In this document: positions 1 to 9,560 of the stretch, piece after piece
Numbering within the stretch: position 1 is the first letter of the stretch
Layout: every line of letters begins with the position of its first letter
Source: Ferrimicrobium sp.
Lineage (GTDB): Bacteria > Actinomycetota > Acidimicrobiia > Acidimicrobiales > Acidimicrobiaceae
Assembly: GCF_027364955.1 (NCBI RefSeq)
Contig: NZ_DAHXOI010000014.1
Coordinates: 1-63,741 of the forward strand
Reading direction: 5' to 3'
DNA: 63,741 nucleotides
Made by a program: the position numbers and the translations under genes
Notes under the pieces: generated by a model
What the model saw: the letters and a program-made list of their open reading frames with translations, nothing else
The model's database searches: none
Told to the model about the DNA's origin: nothing

Positions 1-10
1 CGCTCGTTTC

Positions 11-48
11 AACAACCCCCCTCCTTGCGAGGGGGGTTGTTCTGTTTT
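11..48 (+). terminator. Rho-independent terminator
   Basis: A perfect 13-bp inverted repeat (arms 11-23 and 29-41) with a 5-nt loop is followed by CTGTTTTG. It points rightward, so it probably ends a gene upstream of the window. Confidence 0.75.
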
Positions 49-100
49 GTCCCCTGCCAAGGCTTGGACCCTCCGGGCTCGACCTGCTGTTGTGGGTTCG

Positions 101-111
101 TTGGGAAAATT
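101..111. promoter_or_regulatory. Conserved 11-mer upstream of the MacAB-like operon
   Basis: TTGGGAAAATT at 101-111 occurs again, identically, at 5757-5767 upstream of the ECF sigma operon. Both copies lie in non-coding DNA within 150 nt of the first gene of a membrane-related operon. It may be a shared regulator or sigma-factor element; no function is proven. Confidence 0.3.
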
Positions 112-255
112 CAGGGGAGTCGTCGTGAGGTCGTGGGTTTTTTGTTGGGTGATTGGCAGCTCCTAACGATTCGCTAACAAGGGCTTTACTTTCATTGAGG
201 TTTATGGCCCTACTGTTGCTTCGTGTGAGAGTGTTTCCGGTCAAAGTCATGTTGT

Positions 256-1351
256 TTGTGTGTTGTGAATAGAGGAAGGTTTGCTGGTCTAGCGCTACGT
301 GGAGTCGTCCTTTTGGCGGTATTTGGGGTCGGATATGTTGTCCGTGCTGCATCCTCGCCAGCGTCGCGGGGCCGGTTAGCACGAACTGAGCGGGTGATAA
401 CCGTTACCGATGGTACGGCGTCCCAGGCAATACCTGCATCAGGAACTATTGAACCGGCAACTGAGCGCACAGCTACCTTTGCGACTTCCGGCACCGTCAA
501 TACGGTAAGTGTAGCGATTGGACAATCGGTGAGCGTTGGCCAGGAACTGGCGACCCTGGAGACTGCGCCGCTCGCCGCTGCCGTAGCTCAGGCTCAGGCA
601 CAATTAGCAAGTGCCCAGGCCAAGTTGAGTACCGATGAGGCTGGAGGGGCGATCGCGATCACCGTCAACGCTGATAACGCTGCTGTCAGTGCAGCAAACC
701 TTGCTCTCTCTATTGCCCAGGCAAACCTGGGGGACGCTACGTTAAGAGCTCCGGTAGCGGGAACGGTAGTGGCAGTTACCCTTACTCCTGGCCTACAGGT
801 ATCAGGTACTGTAAATGCTGCAGGTGCTGCCCCGGGGATTACCATCATAAGTTCGAATTCATGGGTAGTCGAGGCGGCAGTCAGTGACGCAAGCATTGCT
901 GGCGTCACCATTGGCGAGCAGGCGATCATTACTCCGCAGGGTTCGACTACAAGCGTATATGGGACCGTTTTGTCTGTCGGCCTCGTCGCGAATGTATCTG
1001 GTGGAGTCGCGTCCTTCCCGGTAACTGTCGCGATAACCGGTTCGCCGTCGGGACTCTATACGGGTCTCCCTGCGAATCTCTCTTTAACTACCCGGGTGCA
1101 GGCGAACGTGATTGAGATTCCCGTTTTAGCTGTACACTCGCTCACATCGCATCCTTATGTCATTGTTGAGACAGGTACAACCAAGGTGCCTACCTCTGTC
1201 ACGTTGGGGTCGGTTATTGGCGCCAACGTTATTGTGTTGCACGGTCTCTCTGTAGGTGCCCGAATCCTCGAGAGAATCCCCTCATTTGCGAAGTCGCTAG
1301 GGGTGCCTGGCGGCAGAGCCGGAGGTGGCAAGCGCGGCGGTAAGGGCGGAG

Positions 1352-1371
<20 letters not shown>
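256..1371 (+). CDS. MacA/HlyD-like ABC-efflux adaptor protein
   Basis: 371 residues. An N-terminal hydrophobic segment (about 10-30) anchors the protein in the membrane. A biotinyl-lipoyl-like hairpin follows (about 55-100, GTVNTVSVAIGQSVSVGQ), then an Ala/Gln-rich coiled coil (about 105-160), the second lipoyl half (LRAPVAGTVVAV) and beta-barrel domains. The C-terminus is a Gly/Arg/Lys-rich tail. This is the order of RND/ABC periplasmic adaptors; in a Gram-positive cell it would sit outside the membrane and work with the next two genes. The start is uncertain: TTG 256 is used here, GTG 265 is possible, and neither has a clear ribosome site. The gene overlaps the ATPase gene by about 20 nt, which supports translational coupling. 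Confidence 0.78.
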
Positions 1372-2055
<684 letters not shown>

Positions 2056-2059
<4 letters not shown>

Positions 2060-3294
2060 CCTGGGGCCAACTCGTACGAAGCGCACTCGAGGCGATCCAG
2101 TGGAACCGTCTGCGCTCCCTCTTGACCGTGCTCGGTATCGTGATCGGCATAGCTGCGGTGATGATGACGGTTGGCCTTGGCGAGGGTGCACAGGCCAAGG
2201 TCAGCTCCAAGATTGCCTCACTCGGAAGTAACCTTCTTACCGTTGCCCCCGGAAGTACCTCTGCTGCTCCCGGTGTGCGCCGAGGCCTCGGAAGTGCATC
2301 CACGCTAACGATGGCAGATGCTGCTGCCCTGTCGTCTCGTGTCGTGGCCCCGGCGGTTGTTGCGGTTGCTCCACTCGTAAGCCAACACGAGACATTAACG
2401 AATGGGGCGATTGACTGGCCAACAACAGTGGATGGAACCACTCCGTCGTGGCTGACCATTCGGTCTCGATCGGTCGAGATCGGCAGATTTATCAACGCAC
2501 AGGACGAAGCGTCAAACGCCGACGTTGTGGTGCTTGGAGCGCTAACCGCCCAAGAACTCTTCAGCTCAGCTAACCCGATTGGTAGAGTAGTTGATGTTGG
2601 TCCGCTGCCGATGACCGTGATCGGCGTGTTGGCACCTGTTGGTTCTGGAACATCGGCGACATCGAACCAAGATGACCTAGCTATTGTGCCGATCTCTACC
2701 GCGCAAGGTTCTTTGTTTGGGACCGCTGCCAACGATTCGGTCCAGTCGATTCTCTTGCAGGCCACCAGTTCATCGACGCTGTCGGCTGCCTATCAGGAGG
2801 CGGACCACGAACTCATGATGCTCCATGGAGTTACCAACCCAGCAAACGCTGACTTTACCATCACCGCAGAACAATCCCTCTTTAGCGCAGCAACCTCGAT
2901 ATCGGCCACATTGACGGCACTTCTCGCTGGGATAGCGACGGTGTCACTGCTGGTTGGCGGGATCGGCGTCATGAATATCATGCTGGTCTCTGTGACCGAA
3001 CGAACGAGAGAGATAGGCCTTCGCAAGGCACTAGGAGCAAAGCCTAGCGATATTCGTCGTCAGTTCTTGGTTGAGGCTTCGGTCCTCGGAGTGTCCGGAG
3101 GTCTTGTTGGAGCTGCACTGGGTTTACTTGGGCAGTTAGTACTGCCGTCGGTCATCTCGAATCCGGTCATTATCCCTCCGATTGTTACGGTCGCTGCCGT
3201 TGCGGTGGCGTTGATCATCAGTCTCCTGTTCGGTGTCTATCCAGCAGCTCGCGCTGCACAGCTCTCTCCGATTGACGCGCTGCGGTCTGAATAA
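2056..3294 (+). CDS. MacB-like ABC transporter permease (FtsX domain)
   Basis: 412 residues. A first membrane segment (about 20-45, LLTVLGIVIGIAAVMMTVGL) is followed by a MacB-type periplasmic core domain (about 50-270). Three C-terminal membrane segments form the FtsX domain, including GGIGVMNIMLVSVTERTREIG, a hallmark of MacB/YknZ permeases. It overlaps the ATPase gene by 4 nt, so one ATPase and one permease gene make a homodimeric type VII ABC exporter. The C-terminal YPAARAAQLSPIDALRSE motif is typical of the family. Substrate cannot be read from the sequence. Confidence 0.88.
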
Positions 3295-3311
3295 CGAGAA
3301 GGGAAAACAGT

Positions 3312-4061
3312 TTGAATCGACGTATTCGTGTGATGGCCAGTGTGCTAGCAGGTGGTGCGATGCTCGCAGCCTGTGGGTCCGCGACTTCGAGCACAAGCTC
3401 CACTGCATCCTCCAAGACCTCTTCTACTCCTACAAAGCATCCACCAAGGATTGCTGCAAGCGGGACCATTGCTGCTGTGTCACCATCAGCCTCGAACATG
3501 CAGGTTCAAGGAACTGCTACCGGTGAAACGACGGTTGGATGGACTTCTGCGACCAAATTCACGCAGACTACCACGATTTCGCCAGCTTCACTTACGGTCG
3601 GATCGTGCGTAGTAGCTATCGAACACACTCCGCGTGGTTCTCGTGTCCCGGTGGTTCGCTCGATAATGGTCGAGACGAACGCTACCAGTTGTGCTGGTTT
3701 ACCGGCGAGTGCAGGCACAACAAAACACCATGGAACACATGCGCGTAAAGGCGCTAAGAGACGCCACCTTCTACGGGGAAGAATTACCCGAGTATCATCG
3801 ACATCTATCACCTTGTCGGTAACCTCAGGTTCCACTTCCCAGACTCTCACCCTCCCACTCAGAGCAACGACTTCTGTCATCGCTCACCAGAGCGCCACGA
3901 GCAGCGATCTCTTCGTCGGCCGATGCGTGGTTGTCGAGGGGTCTACTAGCTCCATTGGGGTGGTAACTGCGCGTCGCATCGGTATCTCTTTGCCGACTAA
4001 CGGATCCTGCAGGATGGTCGGGGGTGGGACGTCTTTGTTGTCAGGGAATACCGGTGCGTAA
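3312..4061 (+). CDS. Predicted lipoprotein of the MacAB-like operon
   Basis: 249 residues with a type II signal peptide: a basic N-terminus, a hydrophobic stretch and the lipobox LAAC with Cys21. A Ser/Thr-rich linker follows. Two similar beta-rich repeats (about 50-115 and 150-240) each resemble the DUF5666 style of small beta domains (GTIAAVSPSASNMQV and GRITRVSSTSITLSV). Such lipoproteins are often encoded with MacAB-like systems, but a role is inferred. TTG 3312 is preceded by GAGAAGGGA. The 3' end overlaps the next gene by 8 nt. Confidence 0.65.
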   Translation: MNRRIRVMASVLAGGAMLAACGSATSSTSSTASSKTSSTPTKHPPRIAASGTIAAVSPSASNMQVQGTATGETTVGWTSATKFTQTTTISPASLTVGSCVVAIEHTPRGSRVPVVRSIMVETNATSCAGLPASAGTTKHHGTHARKGAKRRHLLRGRITRVSSTSITLSVTSGSTSQTLTLPLRATTSVIAHQSATSSDLFVGRCVVVEGSTSSIGVVTARRIGISLPTNGSCRMVGGGTSLLSGNTGA

Positions 4062-5337
4062 TAACTTCCGCCGCCTTCTGAAGGTCGTGGCCGTCGTCGT
4101 AGTGGTTGGCGGAGCGACGGTTGTTTTCATCTCCCGCCCTGCACCACCGGCCTACCAACTCGCCTACGCGAAACCAGAGGCGGTTACTGCAACGATTAGT
4201 GCGGTTGGTGCGCTAGCGCCAACCGCTCAGGCCGTGGTTCCTCCCCCGATGAGCGGAACCATCGCTTCGATTGCAGTTCGGGTCGGTCAGAGAGTGACAG
4301 CTGGCGAGACGTTAGCCACGGTCTCGCCATCTGCACAGGCATCTCGGGCAAGGATCACCGATGCGTCCGCACTAGCCCAGGCCGAAGCTGCACTAGCCCA
4401 GGCCGAGCAGCCCACCTCAGTCCCGACACTAAAGAGTTCCACTAGCAGTTTGAGCGCCCTGCAATCCGATGTTAGCGCCATCCGTAAGACGCTTTTGGAG
4501 CTATGTCCAACGACTCATTCGGCTGCTTGTGGATCCCTCAACACGGAACTGAGTAGGTTGTCCTCTCAGTTAAGCGCCAAGACATCGGATGCTAGCGCTC
4601 CTAGCCCAGAGGCAACCAGCACCTCAAGTGCTATCATCGCAGCTGATCAAGCTATCGTGACAGCCGATCAGAGTGCCCTCTCGTCCGCCTTGCAGGTCCA
4701 ATCGAGTACATTCGTATCGCCCATAGCGGGTACGGTAGCCACACTGTCACTCGCTGTTGGTCAGGTGGTCCGTGCCCAATCTACCTCTACCGCGATCACC
4801 GTAATTCAACCGAGTAGGTCAGAGGCAGTTGTTCCCATTGCCATCGCTACCGCACATCAACTTCATGACGGTGACCAGGCGAGCATCCTTCCTCTAGGAA
4901 GTCGCCATGCAACAAGTGGTCAAGTCACATCCATTGGAACCACTCCGACCACGAATCAAGCGACAGGGGCTACCACTGTCTCCGTTGCCGTTTCAGTCAA
5001 TCATTTGACACTGCCAGTATTTGACGGAGCGCAGGCACTTGTGACCATTGATATTGCGCACAGCGCTGATGTATTAGCCGTGCCTACATCGGCGATCTTC
5101 TACAAGGGTGGACACCCAACGGTGCTCGTGGATAACCCGAAAGGCATAGTTTCCGATACCGTGAGAGTCGGTATCGTAGGCGCCGACTATACGTCTATTC
5201 TTGGAGGTCTTAGCGACGGGGTACCGGTGGTGTTGGCTTCCTTGGATCGGCCATTACCTGTCCCGGTGAAACCAATCGGTGGCTTTGGCAAAGCATTTGG
5301 CCAAGGTGGCGCCAGACGTAAAGTTCCCAGATTGTGA
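4054..5337 (+). CDS. Second HlyD/MacA-like adaptor protein
   Basis: About 427 residues from GTG 4054. One N-terminal membrane segment (about 10-30, VVAVVVVVGGATVVFI) leads to a lipoyl-like half domain (GTIASIAVRVGQRVTAGETL). A long Ala/Ser/Gln-rich helical hairpin (about 90-210), the second lipoyl half (SPIAGTVATLSLAVGQVV) and beta-barrel domains follow, ending in a Gly/Arg/Lys tail like the first adaptor. The start overlaps the stop of the lipoprotein gene (GTGCGTAA), so it is translationally coupled. Having two adaptors for one ATPase/permease pair is unusual; they may form mixed rings or serve different partners. Confidence 0.75.
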   Translation: MRNNFRRLLKVVAVVVVVGGATVVFISRPAPPAYQLAYAKPEAVTATISAVGALAPTAQAVVPPPMSGTIASIAVRVGQRVTAGETLATVSPSAQASRARITDASALAQAEAALAQAEQPTSVPTLKSSTSSLSALQSDVSAIRKTLLELCPTTHSAACGSLNTELSRLSSQLSAKTSDASAPSPEATSTSSAIIAADQAIVTADQSALSSALQVQSSTFVSPIAGTVATLSLAVGQVVRAQSTSTAITVIQPSRSEAVVPIAIATAHQLHDGDQASILPLGSRHATSGQVTSIGTTPTTNQATGATTVSVAVSVNHLTLPVFDGAQALVTIDIAHSADVLAVPTSAIFYKGGHPTVLVDNPKGIVSDTVRVGIVGADYTSILGGLSDGVPVVLASLDRPLPVPVKPIGGFGKAFGQGGARRKVPRL

Positions 5338-5842
5338 ATCGACTCTATCAAAGAAACGGATGCTGGTAGCAGGCCCGAAGACCTGGTGGATGCGTGGTCA
5401 TCACGGCATCGCGCGTGGTCGCTGCGTACATCAGACCGTGCCTGTGGGTGCAAATAGCTATGATAAGCACCGCTACATCAGGTAGCTGTTCGGACAGCTG
5501 GTCGGCGCCAACGGCATCGAGGCGCGAGATACAGGAGTTCACTCGAGCGGCCCACTGGAACGATGCGTCATTCGTTGGTCTTTGTGCATTTTGACCTCAT
5601 GTCTCTCCGACATCTTTTCCTTGGCATGCTTTTGTTGTGGGTAGGTGACGCCTCTGCCAAGATTGATGGGCCTCTCACCAGCACGTCAAGGACGCTACCT
5701 TCTCTTGGCACTACGTGTCGGTAAGTTTTTCCCAGGCCTAGCCCTCGATGACGACCTTGGGAAAATTTGGGAGGTGTGGAGTGCCTGAGGGTTTGTTCCC
5801 ATCTCGTGCAACAGATGAGGTGTCGTCGGGAAAGTATCTAGT
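5338..5842. other. Intergenic region with inverted repeat before the ECF sigma operon
   Basis: No convincing gene is seen: short open frames here lack ribosome sites and family resemblance. An inverted repeat TTTTCCCA/TGGGAAAA has arms at 5727-5734 and 5758-5765. The right arm overlaps the TTGGGAAAATT element shared with position 101. The sigma-factor promoter is expected in the last 100 nt. Confidence 0.4.
5757..5767. promoter_or_regulatory. Second copy of conserved 11-mer TTGGGAAAATT
   Basis: Identical to 101-111 and about 75 nt before the sigma-factor start. It also forms the right arm of the inverted repeat starting at 5727. Candidate operator or promoter element. Confidence 0.3.
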
Positions 5843-6454
5843 ATGGGGTTGCGGCATGCGAAGGGGATCGAGAGCGATGACGGAGTGACTGGGGAAGATC
5901 TCAGGTATGAAATCGTGGTCCGTTCGCTATTAGATCCGATCTATCGGTTTTATCGACGTCGCGTTGGTCCAGATGTGTGCGATGACCTCACCGTTGAAAC
6001 CTTCGCCGTGGTGTTCTCGCGTTTGCCAAGCTATAGCTCTGAACGCGGTGCTCTCCGACCGTGGGTCTTCGGTATCGCGGCCAACGTCTTGCGGCATCAT
6101 TGGAGGGACGAGCAGGCCCGTCTGGCACGCGAGGCGAGGCTGGGAGGCATGGCCATGACGGACACCCGTCCAGAAGACCCAAGCGATGGTTACCTTGAGC
6201 TTGATGCCACGATCGCCCGCGCGCTTTTAGGGCTCAATGATGAAGATCGGCTGGTGCTGTTGCTGTATGCCTGGGAGGAGCTGAGTCCCGGCGAGATCGC
6301 CCAGGCTTTGGCGTTGCCAGCGGGTACGGTTCGTTCACGCCTCTCGCGGGTCCGCGCACGGTTACGCGAGGAACTGATGCGAGATGGGGGTCCGTCGGGG
6401 ACGATAGAGGATGGGCGCACTTCGACGTTGAAGGAGGATGGATGGACGAATTAG
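5843..6454 (+). CDS. ECF-type RNA polymerase sigma factor
   Basis: 203 residues. Sigma region 2 is at about 30-95, including DDLTVETFAVVFSRL and the helix around WVFGIAANVLRHHWR, which matches the -10 recognition helix. Region 4 is at about 125-185 (LNDEDRLVLLLYAWEELSPG, then GTVRSRLSRVRARLRE). No region 3 or extra domain is seen, so it is an extracytoplasmic-function sigma factor. The stop overlaps the next gene by 13 nt, and that gene encodes a membrane protein likely to act as its anti-sigma partner. ATG 5843 has only a weak ribosome site; GTG 5885 is a possible internal start. Confidence 0.85.
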   Translation: MGLRHAKGIESDDGVTGEDLRYEIVVRSLLDPIYRFYRRRVGPDVCDDLTVETFAVVFSRLPSYSSERGALRPWVFGIAANVLRHHWRDEQARLAREARLGGMAMTDTRPEDPSDGYLELDATIARALLGLNDEDRLVLLLYAWEELSPGEIAQALALPAGTVRSRLSRVRARLREELMRDGGPSGTIEDGRTSTLKEDGWTN

Positions 6455-7518
6455 ACCTGTTGCGCGGTTTTCATGCGGATCGAAGTGTGGCCTCCAGGGG
6501 CCTGAGGGATCGAGTCGTGGCGCTTGGTTCGTCCAAGACTCAGATGGGTTCCGAGGGAAACACGCTGGCTTCTATGGCGCCTATCAGCTCAGCAAATCTT
6601 GCCAGCTCCAGCAAGGATGGCATGGATCCATTAGCAGGACAGCAGCAGCGCCGCACTAGGGGGTTGTATCGAAACAAGGTGCTTACCAGTGTTGTGGCGT
6701 TACTCCTGGTAGTCGGAGGGGTGGCCGGGTTTGCGTTGAGCCACACCCAGCAACAAGGAGGTACTGCTCTCGGCGGTGTTGGGGTGATAGAGCTTGCTTA
6801 CCATCGTCTTCTCGCTGTGCGATCCCTACATTTTCAGACTACCGAACAGATTGAAGCTGGGTCGACTCCGGAGACGATTACCACGACCGGGGTAGTAACC
6901 GGAGTCGAGAATGGTCCATCGGGAGTGGCTGAACGTGCGTTGACGACGTCGGCGACGCCACAGGGGAAGACAGCGGTGGAACTTATCCTCGCCCATCGCG
7001 TGCTCTATGTACGACGCGTGGCACCGAGCCCAACAGCACTGAGAACGGCGACATATTTTGGATATCGAGTGAGTTCTTCGGGTCCTCCGGCAACGCTTGG
7101 CGTGCAAAACCCGATCCATGCAGGCCCGGTTACCTTGCTTCGGCGCTTTGCTCAGAGTGGAGTGGTGACGACCTCGCAGTCGGCCAATATCGACGGTCAG
7201 GTGGTGACGCGTTATCAGGCCCGGGTGAAGATAGGAGCAATTTTGAAGGCCGACGCTGGTGAGATTCCGTCCACCCTGCGTTCGGAGATGCAGCTTCTGG
7301 GGAAGGATGCCCCGGTTGCGCTATGGATTAACCGGCACGGCCAACTGCTACGGGAGGTGGTAACCGTCCCCTTCACGGTCAGCGGTTACCAGTTCTACAC
7401 CATCGACACGTTGAACTTTAGTGCGTACAACGTACCAGTTACCGTCACGGCGCCGTCGACTGCACGGGTGACCTTTGAGAGCAGCCTCACCAAGCTCGTG
7501 CAAGCTGTGGAGGGTTAG
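6442..7518 (+). CDS. CU044_5270-like membrane protein, probable anti-sigma partner
   Basis: 358 residues. A cytoplasmic N-terminal part of about 70 residues starts with MDELDLLRGF and precedes one membrane segment (about 74-94, VVALLLVVGGVAGFAL). The rest is a large extracytoplasmic domain. This layout and the position directly after an ECF sigma gene match actinobacterial CU044_5270-family proteins, which accompany sigma factors. No zinc-binding anti-sigma HxxxCxxC motif is present, so any sigma sequestration would be of a different type. The gene overlaps the sigma gene by 13 nt. Function as an anti-sigma factor is inferred from position. Confidence 0.6.
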   Translation: MDELDLLRGFHADRSVASRGLRDRVVALGSSKTQMGSEGNTLASMAPISSANLASSSKDGMDPLAGQQQRRTRGLYRNKVLTSVVALLLVVGGVAGFALSHTQQQGGTALGGVGVIELAYHRLLAVRSLHFQTTEQIEAGSTPETITTTGVVTGVENGPSGVAERALTTSATPQGKTAVELILAHRVLYVRRVAPSPTALRTATYFGYRVSSSGPPATLGVQNPIHAGPVTLLRRFAQSGVVTTSQSANIDGQVVTRYQARVKIGAILKADAGEIPSTLRSEMQLLGKDAPVALWINRHGQLLREVVTVPFTVSGYQFYTIDTLNFSAYNVPVTVTAPSTARVTFESSLTKLVQAVEG

Positions 7519-8175
7519 ATGAGCGATAGGAATGACTCCCACAGGGAGGACGTAGCGGATGCACTCGAGCCAGGCAGTTGCAAAAGTCTGGTCGGATTGG
7601 CTTTTCTGGTTCCAAGCGGCGTGTTGTTTGGTGGGGTTGAGCTCTATACGATCGTGGCCCACAAGCACCTACACTCCCCTGTCCTGGGCATCATAGCAAT
7701 CATATGGTGCGCTTTTGGCGGTACCCTACTTGCAGTGGTTGTCCTGCGGAACCTTTTTCCAGAGCTCGATCGGTCTCGCGATGCACTCCTCGGGTGGTCA
7801 CAGCTGCCTCGCACGAAGCGATACCTCGCTCTGGTCGATCGGGGTGAGCCCGTTGTTCTGTTCGGCGCTTCGGCCGTACACAAGCTGCGGAATCTTAACC
7901 GGATCTCCATGGTCGTGGCAACCCTTGTCGTTGCTGGCTCCACTTATGGATTGATCGTTACCGATTTCGTGCCTGCTTTGGAATCGCGCTCTAAAGGATC
8001 TGATCTGAGCGCACTGGCTCTGATCGGAGTCGTGCTCGTGACCTATGTCGTGAGTCGCCTGATCCGGGGGTGGGTGAACCGTCATGCCACAAGACGGGTC
8101 CGTTCGTGTCACCAGGATGGCTCATCCAGCTTCCCTGGTAACGCAAGGCATCGCACACCGGAAGGGAGAGCATGA
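7519..8175 (+). CDS. Hypothetical four-pass membrane protein
   Basis: 218 residues, not recognised. Hydrophobic segments lie at about 23-45, 52-75, 132-152 and 165-185. Between the second and third is a charged loop of about 55 residues; the C-terminal tail is basic and Ser/Arg-rich. It starts on the nucleotide after the stop of the previous gene, so it belongs to the sigma-factor operon. Its job is unknown. Confidence 0.6.
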   Translation: MSDRNDSHREDVADALEPGSCKSLVGLAFLVPSGVLFGGVELYTIVAHKHLHSPVLGIIAIIWCAFGGTLLAVVVLRNLFPELDRSRDALLGWSQLPRTKRYLALVDRGEPVVLFGASAVHKLRNLNRISMVVATLVVAGSTYGLIVTDFVPALESRSKGSDLSALALIGVVLVTYVVSRLIRGWVNRHATRRVRSCHQDGSSSFPGNARHRTPEGRA

Positions 8176-8468
8176 GGATACAAATGGTAACTAGCAAGGA
8201 GGAAAGTGGGTTGCAAAAAATCGGTGAGCAAAGCTTGACGATCCTAGCAGCCGTCGGGTGTTATGGAGCATATGTGGTAGCCCTCACGGCTGGACTGGGA
8301 GCCTTCCTGCCGACCGCAGCCGCGTTTGTCGTGTCTCTAGTGACTCTAGGGTTGCTCGCCGTGTGCTTCTTCCCCAATAGCCGTCGGTATCATTTAGCCA
8401 TTGACGATAGCGAAGCAGCCGATAGGACCAGCACAACCGACCGCGGAGAACAGGTTCAGGCTGCCTGA
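8172..8468 (+). CDS. Hypothetical small membrane protein
   Basis: 98 residues with two hydrophobic segments (about 20-42 and 46-67) and a polar C-terminal tail. It overlaps the previous stop with an ATGA junction, which makes it the fourth gene of the sigma operon. A purine-rich site (AAGGGAGAGC) precedes ATG 8172. No family recognised. Confidence 0.55.
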   Translation: MRIQMVTSKEESGLQKIGEQSLTILAAVGCYGAYVVALTAGLGAFLPTAAAFVVSLVTLGLLAVCFFPNSRRYHLAIDDSEAADRTSTTDRGEQVQAA

Positions 8469-8919
8469 ACGCTGACGCCTCGTTCGGTCGTAGGGGTGCT
8501 GTCCGACTCGACAAGGACTGACGTAACGGATCGTGCAAGGGTTGCACGAGCGCCCTTTCCTATTGGCAATTGACACTCGCCAAGGGCTCTCGGTCACCAC
8601 CTTCCAAAACCCCCGTCAGTGCTGCTGTGGCCGAAGTTCCTGAGTGTGCGCTAGTGGCTCCAGTGCTTGGAAGGTTGTGAGTTGGGGCAACAGTTGCTTG
8701 AGCGAGAGTGAGACCGACTCTGATTCTGTCCTGATGAGCCGGACTTAGACATCGAGTACACGGTGTCCTTATTCTGAACCAGAGCCGATCTCAAGAAGCG
8801 CGACAAATGCGGTCGAAGCGCTCTGAGCGCAGAACTAACAAGCATCCAATGGCTCCAGCGGATGATGAACGTTTTGGGAGATCTCCAAGGTACCGTGTAG
8901 TCGAAGAAGGAGCCGCGAA
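8469..8919. other. Intergenic region with perfect inverted repeat
   Basis: No gene is supported. TCGTGCAA (8531-8538) and TTGCACGA (8542-8549) form a perfect 8-bp inverted repeat around a 3-nt centre. It lacks a following T-tract, so it looks more like an operator or RNA hairpin than a terminator. Confidence 0.4.
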
Positions 8920-9402
8920 GTGTTCACGAGTAGTCGACATACCCTGCTGTATCATACACTCCTACTAGTACATATCCTCGGCGCGATGACCTTCTTTGCT
9001 GGGGTCGTGCTCGCGGGCCTTGTGTTGGTAAGAGCGCGCCACGCCACAATGGCATCGGGGGTCGCAAGCATTCTCTCTCTCGCACGTATCGGCGTGTTGT
9101 TGGTCGCGATCGGTGCGCTGGTGGCTGGTGCATTTGGCTTGCTCCTCGTTTGGGTCGGTCACTATGGCTTTGGGTCTGGGTGGGTGGTCGCCGCCATCGT
9201 GACCTATGTCGGCGTCGTTGTCTTGGGGGGTTTGGGGGGCGCGATACCAAAGCGAGCAAGATTGCTAGCGACTGAACTGGGCCCGGTAGAGGTATCGCAA
9301 CAGTTGCGAGATCTGCTTTGGGATACCCGGAGCCGTCTCTATAACGATGTTGCCTTTGTGCTGATGCTGGTATTGATCTACCTCATGGTATTCAAGCCTT
9401 GA
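8920..9402 (+). CDS. DUF2269-like integral membrane protein
   Basis: 160 residues with four hydrophobic helices (about 10-35, 50-78, 85-112 and 138-158). The first helix contains LLLVHILGAMTFFAGVVLAG, a pattern common in DUF2269 and related four-helix membrane proteins with a conserved histidine. The GTG start is preceded by GAAGGAG (8906-8912). No partner gene suggests a role; function is unknown. Confidence 0.6.
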   Translation: MFTSSRHTLLYHTLLLVHILGAMTFFAGVVLAGLVLVRARHATMASGVASILSLARIGVLLVAIGALVAGAFGLLLVWVGHYGFGSGWVVAAIVTYVGVVVLGGLGGAIPKRARLLATELGPVEVSQQLRDLLWDTRSRLYNDVAFVLMLVLIYLMVFKP

Positions 9403-9560
9403 TATCGAGACCAGCTCCTTGAGGTTCCGAGGGGGGATGGCGGTCCCCGATGGTGGCATTGCGGGGTTGCTCGCGCCGCTGATGATGGGGATACGCAGGA
9501 GACGCTTGTCGCCAGTAGGGTTTTAGTGAGGTTGTGTGTGCAAACGAAGAGGAGATTGTG

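Noticed and set aside
5394-5594. Short plus-strand open frame between the adaptor and sigma genes
   Set aside because: No ribosome site, no family pattern, and composition unlike neighbouring genes.
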